From an uncultured Oscillospiraceae bacterium (lineage in GTDB: Bacteria > Bacillota > Clostridia > Oscillospirales > Acutalibacteraceae), in contig CAUGOD010000063.1 in NCBI GenBank assembly GCA_959601025.1, forward strand, positions 1 to 6,435: a DNA stretch of 6,435 nucleotides, read 5' to 3'. Positions within the stretch are counted from its first letter, which is position 1. Each line of letters begins with the position of its first letter. Shown piece after piece: positions 4,473 through 6,435 of the stretch. A program made the translations under genes and the position numbers. The notes beneath the pieces were generated by a model that saw only the letters and a list, made by a program, of their open reading frames with translations, was not told the DNA's origin and did not search any database.

Positions 4473-4880
4473 ATGAATATTGCGCTCATCGCACACGATG
4501 CCAAAAAGGAACTGATGGTGCAGTTCTGTATTGCCTACTGCGGCGTTCTCAGCCGCCATAATCTCTGCGCCACCGGCACAACCGGGAAAATGGTGGCGGA
4601 AGCCACCGGGCTGCAGATTACCCGGTATCTCAGCGGCTCCCAGGGCGGCGATCAGCAGATTTCCTCCCGCATTTCCTGCAATGAAATCGACCTGCTGCTC
4701 TTCTTCCGCGACCCGATGACGGTCAAGCCCCACGAGCCGAACGAGAGCGATATGTTCCGTCTGTGCGACATGCGCAACATTCCCGTGGCGACCAATATCG
4801 CGACGGCGGAGGTTCTCATCCACGGTCTGGAGCGGGGCGACCTCGACTGGCGCGATATCGTCAATCCCGCCATCCGCTGA
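4473..4880 (+). CDS. mgsA: Methylglyoxal synthase (135 aa)
   Basis: MgsA converts dihydroxyacetone phosphate to methylglyoxal and phosphate, a cytosolic bypass of lower glycolysis that relieves sugar-phosphate build-up. Full family length (B. subtilis 137 aa). Visible are IAHDAKK (6-12, phosphate/substrate binding His8 and Lys12), ATGTTGK (33-39), SGSQGGDQQI (54-63) with the catalytic Asp60, FFRDP (77-81, Asp80) and KPHEPN (85-90, His87). The start is supported by AAGGAG (4458-4463) 9 nt upstream. It lies 63 nt after minD with no promoter or terminator between, so probable cotranscription. In several Clostridium genomes mgsA closes the minC-minD-minE-rodA run, and its place next to minD here looks like a shortened version of that order. 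A terminator follows. Confidence 0.97.
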   Translation: MNIALIAHDAKKELMVQFCIAYCGVLSRHNLCATGTTGKMVAEATGLQITRYLSGSQGGDQQISSRISCNEIDLLLFFRDPMTVKPHEPNESDMFRLCDMRNIPVATNIATAEVLIHGLERGDLDWRDIVNPAIR

Positions 4881-4911
4881 CCGGCCGGAAGATACGGACG
4901 AGTTTTTTCGG

Positions 4912-4936
4912 AAGGCGCGCGTAAGCGCGCCTTTTT
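4912..4936 (+). terminator. Intrinsic terminator of minD-mgsA
   Basis: GGCGCGC (4914-4920), loop GTAA, GCGCGCC (4925-4931), with two extra A-T pairs at the base and TTTTT at 4932-4936, about 30 nt after the mgsA stop. Confidence 0.92.
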
Positions 4937-4940
4937 GAGA

Positions 4941-4994
4941 CTTTGCGCGCCAAAACGCAAAGGACACGGGTGGCTATAGATTTGGCTATAGATT
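4941..4994 (+). repeat. hisS leader: small inverted repeat and 12-bp tandem repeat
   Basis: CTTTGCG (4941-4947) and CGCAAAG (4956-4962) form a 7-bp inverted repeat. TGGCTATAGATT then occurs twice in tandem (4971-4982, 4983-4994). Each copy contains TATAGA, which could serve as a -10, but I find no matching -35 17 bp upstream. The whole space between the mgsA terminator and hisS is about 80 nt, too short for a T-box leader. It must hold the hisS promoter if hisS is not read through from mgsA. Confidence 0.6.
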
Positions 4995-5018
4995 AATAAC
5001 GAATAGGATGAACATCGT

Positions 5019-6338
5019 ATGGCATTGATTACCAAAGCGATCCGCGGTACGCAGGACGTGCTGCCAGCCGACAGCTACAAATGGCAGCACATCGAACAGA
5101 CCGCTCTCGCCATTGCACGGGACTACGGCTTCCGCGAAATGCGCGCGCCGGTATTTGAGCATACCGAGCTGTTCCAGCGTTCGGTCGGGGAGACCACCGA
5201 CGTAGTGCAGAAGGAAATGTACACCTTTGATGACAAGGGCGGGCGCTCCATCACCCTTCGGCCGGAAGGAACGGCCGGCATGGCCCGCGTCCTGCTGGAG
5301 CACGGGCTGCAGAACGAGCCGCTCCCGGTCAAGGTGTCGTATATCACCTCCTGCTACCGGTATGAAAAGCCGCAGGCCGGACGGCTGCGCGAATTCCACC
5401 AGTTCGGGGTGGAATGCTTCGGCGCGGCGGCTCCGCAGGCTGACGCCGAGGCGATTGCTCTGGCCAGGACCATTCTGAACGAGCTGGGCGTGACTGGAGT
5501 TTCCCTCCACCTGAACTCGATCGGCTGTCCGGAATGCCGTGCAAAATACCATGCGGCGCTGAAAGCGTATTTCGACGCGCGGAAGGACGAGCTCTGCGAA
5601 ACCTGCCGCGGGCGGCTGGACCGTAACCCCATGCGGATTCTGGACTGCAAGTCTCCCGTCTGCTCCGCCGTCGCCAAGGACGCGCCGGTCATGCTGGACT
5701 ATCTCTGTGACGACTGCCGCAGCCACTTTGACGGGGTGAAGGGCTGTCTGGAGGCCGCTGGGATCAGCTATGCCATCGACACCCGCATCGTACGCGGGCT
5801 GGATTACTATACCCGCACGGTATTTGAATTTGTCTCGGATGCGCTGGGCTCCCAGTCCACCGTCTGCGGCGGCGGGCGGTACGACGGCCTGATTGACGAG
5901 CTGGGTGGGCCGCACCTCCCCTCCCTCGGCTTCGGCATGGGACTGGAGCGGCTGATGCTGATCATGGAAGCGAAGAACGCTAAATTTCCCACCCCGCCCC
6001 GGTGCGAGCTGTACCTCGCCTCCATGGGCGAACGGGCGGCGCAGCGCTGCTTCGCCATCGCCACCCAACTGCGGGACGGCGGCGTGTCGGTGGAATGCGA
6101 CACCGTGGGCCGCAGCCTGAAAGCGCAGATGAAGTACGCGGATAAAATCGGCGCGCGGTATGTCATCGTGGTCGGAGACAACGAGCTGGAAAGCGGCCTT
6201 GCCCGATTAAAGGACATGGAAAGCGGGGAATCCAGCGAGATCGCGCTGGACGACAGCCTCTATACCACCCTATACACCAAATCGCTGGATCGGCAGCTGG
6301 CCGACATGACCGATTTGTTTGGAGAGGTACAAGAATAG
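5019..6338 (+). CDS. hisS: Histidyl-tRNA synthetase (439 aa)
   Basis: HisRS is a class II synthetase that activates histidine with ATP and charges tRNA-His. Visible in order: IRGTQDVLP (8-16), motif 1 region (about 37-66), motif 2 YITSCYRYEKPQAGRLREF (108-126), histidine-specific RGLDYYTRTVFEF (259-271), motif 3 GFGMGLERLML (304-314), and the C-terminal anticodon-binding domain (about 328-425, with YVIVVGDNE at 381-389). The middle insertion carries CPEC (170-173), CETC (193-196), C210, C215 and CDDC (230-233), a possible zinc site of a kind I associate with clostridial HisRS. Length is normal. The ribosome binding site is weak (AGGA, 10 nt before ATG). It probably has its own transcript after the mgsA terminator. 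In many Firmicutes aspS comes next, but the window ends first. Confidence 0.97.
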   Translation: MALITKAIRGTQDVLPADSYKWQHIEQTALAIARDYGFREMRAPVFEHTELFQRSVGETTDVVQKEMYTFDDKGGRSITLRPEGTAGMARVLLEHGLQNEPLPVKVSYITSCYRYEKPQAGRLREFHQFGVECFGAAAPQADAEAIALARTILNELGVTGVSLHLNSIGCPECRAKYHAALKAYFDARKDELCETCRGRLDRNPMRILDCKSPVCSAVAKDAPVMLDYLCDDCRSHFDGVKGCLEAAGISYAIDTRIVRGLDYYTRTVFEFVSDALGSQSTVCGGGRYDGLIDELGGPHLPSLGFGMGLERLMLIMEAKNAKFPTPPRCELYLASMGERAAQRCFAIATQLRDGGVSVECDTVGRSLKAQMKYADKIGARYVIVVGDNELESGLARLKDMESGESSEIALDDSLYTTLYTKSLDRQLADMTDLFGEVQE

Positions 6339-6361
6339 CGCGGCGGCTGAGCGCCGCCGCG
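6339..6361 (+). other. GC-rich hairpin directly after hisS
   Basis: CGCGGCGGC, loop TGAGC, GCCGCCGCG is a 9-bp perfect stem beginning at the base after the hisS stop codon. No T run follows, so it is unlikely to terminate alone; it may stabilise the mRNA 3' end. Confidence 0.5.
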
Positions 6362-6374
6362 TGGAAAAATCCTT

Positions 6375-6402
6375 TGCGGGCCATCCGCGAGGCCCGCATT
6401 TT
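6375..6402 (+). terminator. Probable terminator after hisS
   Basis: TGCGGGCC (6375-6382), loop ATCCGCGA, GGCCCGCA (6391-6398), then TTTT. The T tract is short, and those four T are also the base of the next inverted repeat (6399-6419), so the two structures compete. Confidence 0.65.
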
Positions 6403-6419
6403 GCGGCGCTGCCGCAAAA
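6399..6419. repeat. Inverted repeat overlapping the hisS terminator tail
   Basis: TTTTGCGGC, loop GCT, GCCGCAAAA is a perfect 9-bp stem. It shares its first four bases with the terminator tail at 6399-6402. Downstream CTTTTTC at 6424-6430 could provide a U-tract for it. No gene start is visible before the window end. Confidence 0.5.
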
Positions 6420-6435
6420 CCTGGCTTTTTCTCCG

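Noticed and set aside
3621..4967. 448-aa open frame antisense to minD and mgsA
   Set aside because: Arises from GC-biased third positions opposite two well-identified genes; no motif, start signal or sensible composition.
4986..6068. 360-aa open frame antisense to hisS
   Set aside because: Same cause: shadow of a highly conserved hisS coding sequence.
1..6435. CRISPR array, tRNA, rRNA, insertion sequence
   Set aside because: I saw no spaced repeats of CRISPR type, no cloverleaf-like tRNA sequence, no rRNA segments and no transposase or terminal inverted repeats.

Overview
The window looks like chromosomal DNA of a GC-rich, probably spore-forming Firmicute, most likely class Clostridia. The basis is the CtsR/McsA/McsB/ClpC stress operon, a HisRS carrying the extra CxxC pairs I associate with clostridial enzymes, strong AGGAGG-type ribosome binding sites, and SigA-type promoters. 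I cannot place it below class.

Layout. The left part (1-2430) is on the minus strand and holds the class III heat-shock operon ctsR - mcsA - mcsB - clpC. It has a near-consensus SigA promoter (TTGACT, 17 bp, TATAAT) and three CtsR-type boxes around it. Only the first ~24 codons of clpC are recognisable. After that the reading frame no longer encodes ClpC, so a rearrangement or assembly junction lies near position 58-61. Upstream of the ctsR promoter, also on the minus strand, is an unrecognised 69-residue gene with a strong ribosome binding site, an internal sequence duplication and a forespore (SigG)-like promoter.

The centre (2736-3540) holds that divergent intergenic region, then two tandem plus-strand paralogues of 53 and 45 residues. 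Each has a short hydrophobic segment, a CDDDR motif and a tail rich in CG, CD and CDRG units. They are followed by hairpins and two terminators. SigK-like elements upstream of both genes weakly suggest a late-sporulation role.

The right part (3569-6435) is on the plus strand. A SigA promoter (TTGTCT, 17 bp, TATGAT) precedes a MinD-type ATPase that stops before the usual membrane-targeting helix, followed by mgsA (methylglyoxal synthase) and a terminator. hisS (histidyl-tRNA synthetase) follows with a short leader containing a 12-bp tandem repeat and no T-box, and ends in a cluster of hairpins. No gene-free stretch exceeds 300 bases.

Functionally, CtsR represses its own operon. McsB with its activator McsA tags proteins with phospho-arginine for the ClpC protease and inactivates CtsR under stress. 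The right half is ordinary housekeeping (division-site positioning, triose-phosphate bypass, translation). The undescribed material is the small-gene pair, the small divergent gene and the clpC junction.
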